In this document: positions 6,123-6,670 of the stretch, one piece after another | Layout: the number at the start of each line of letters is the position of its first letter | How positions within the stretch are numbered: position 1 is the stretch's first letter | Source of the DNA: JAGPUQ01 sp036677085 | GTDB lineage: Bacteria; Pseudomonadota; Gammaproteobacteria; Pseudomonadales; Porticoccaceae | Assembly (NCBI GenBank): GCA_036677085.1 | Contig: JAKFFI010000046.1 | Span: forward strand, 1 to 6,670 | Direction of reading: 5' to 3' | DNA: 6,670 bases | Translations under genes and position numbers: made by a program | The notes under the pieces: generated by a model | Told to the model about the DNA's origin: nothing | The model's input: only the letters and a program-made list of their open reading frames with translations | The model's database searches: none

Positions 6123-6148
6123 GTCAGGAACGAACCTGACCCATTTTT
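6123..6148 (+). terminator. Hairpin with T-run after the SGNH hydrolase gene
   Basis: GTCAGG (6123-6128) pairs with CCTGAC (6135-6140) around the loop AACGAA; after CCA come five T residues. It lies 26 nt past the hydrolase stop and 17 nt before the DUF1697 ATG, as expected of a rho-independent terminator. The stem is short and the T-run is offset by three bases. The GTCAGG-AACGAA-CCTGACCC pattern also resembles dispersed REP-type palindromes found with RAYT transposases, which is an alternative reading from memory. Confidence 0.5.
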
Positions 6149-6164
6149 CCGCGATCATGTGCCG

Positions 6165-6670
6165 ATGAAGACCTGGATCGTTTTGTTGCGCGCCGTGAAC
6201 GTCGGCGGCACCGGCAAGCTGCCGATGGCCGAGCTGCGCGCCATGTGCGAGGACGCCGGGTTCCAGCGGGTGCGGACCTACATCGCCAGCGGCAATGTGC
6301 TGCTCGACAGTGCCGCTTCCGAGAAGCAGGTGAAGGCAGTGTTGGAAGCGCGACTGGAACGTTACGCCGGCAAGCCGGTGGGCGTGCTGGTGCGCACCGG
6401 TGCCGAACTGGCGGCGGTGCTCGCCGCCAATCCGTTTCCGCAGGCTGCGCCCAATCGGACAGTGGCCATCTTCCTGGACAAGGCGCCGCCGGCCGATGCG
6501 CTGGAAGCGGTGAGTGGCCGCAACGCCGAGGAGATCGCGCTGGGCAAACGCGAGATCTACGTGCACTACGGCGATGGCATGGCCGACTCCAGGCTCAAGA
6601 TCATCGCGGCGAAGGCGGGGACCGCCCGCAATATCAACACCATCGCGAAGCTGGTCGAGATGGCAGGGCA
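6165..6670 (+). CDS. DUF1697 family protein, 3' end cut by the window
   Basis: 168 codons are present, beginning MKTWIVLLRAVNVGGTGKLP. The N-terminal LLRAVNVGG-x-(4)-MAELRAM segment, the RTYIASGNVLL strand and the C-terminal TARNINTIAKLVEMAG end are the hallmarks of DUF1697 (Pfam PF08002, COG3797). Family members are usually about 175-185 residues, so only a few codons should be missing. The biochemical function of the family is unknown; no signal peptide or membrane segment is seen, so it is probably cytoplasmic. The start is ATG 6165; the nearby ATG at 6157 meets a stop after three codons. No clear Shine-Dalgarno is visible. The hairpin just upstream suggests transcription separate from the hydrolase gene. 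Confidence 0.9.
   Translation, partial: MKTWIVLLRAVNVGGTGKLPMAELRAMCEDAGFQRVRTYIASGNVLLDSAASEKQVKAVLEARLERYAGKPVGVLVRTGAELAAVLAANPFPQAAPNRTVAIFLDKAPPADALEAVSGRNAEEIALGKREIYVHYGDGMADSRLKIIAAKAGTARNINTIAKLVEMAG

Overview
This is a high-GC bacterial window with gene-dense layout and bacterial signal peptides. The mix of genes (a secreted subtilase-like protein with a thrombospondin-3-type loop, an FG-GAP/VCBS repeat protein, a XynE-like SGNH esterase and a DUF1697 protein) suggests a soil or plant-associated proteobacterium, perhaps Xanthomonadales (Lysobacter/Dyella-like). That assignment is a family-level impression; there is no rRNA or housekeeping marker here to fix it.

Layout. On the minus strand, reading from about 4411 down to the left edge, lie two genes in tandem: a 1043-residue secreted FG-GAP/VCBS repeat protein (1280-4411), then a rho-independent terminator (1235-1264), then the first 375 residues of a secreted subtilisin-like (S8) peptidase (1-1127) that runs off the left edge. 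A 411-bp intergenic region (4412-4822) separates this pair from a divergent plus-strand gene for a secreted SGNH/GDSL hydrolase (4823-6097). After a second hairpin (6123-6148) comes a DUF1697 gene (6165 onward), which lacks only its last few codons at the right edge.

The most striking feature is that the two minus-strand genes encode unrelated mature proteins but begin with nearly the same sequence. About 250 bp, from the 5' untranslated leader through the signal peptide to about codon 60, is duplicated (948-1204 and 4241-4489). It includes a 43-nt identical run inside the coding part and a 26-nt identical block in the untranslated leader. The bodies of the two genes differ in fold and in codon use, so this looks like an expression/export leader joined to different cargo proteins. 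It also leaves the FG-GAP gene bracketed by direct repeats.

Three of the four genes encode predicted exported proteins: a peptidase, a Ca-binding repeat protein with a carbohydrate-binding-like domain, and an esterase. An extracellular polymer-degrading or surface-interaction role for the locus is a reasonable inference, not something the sequence proves. The intergenic region upstream of the esterase also holds four tandem copies of a 15-bp unit and a nested inverted repeat, neither explained by any gene.
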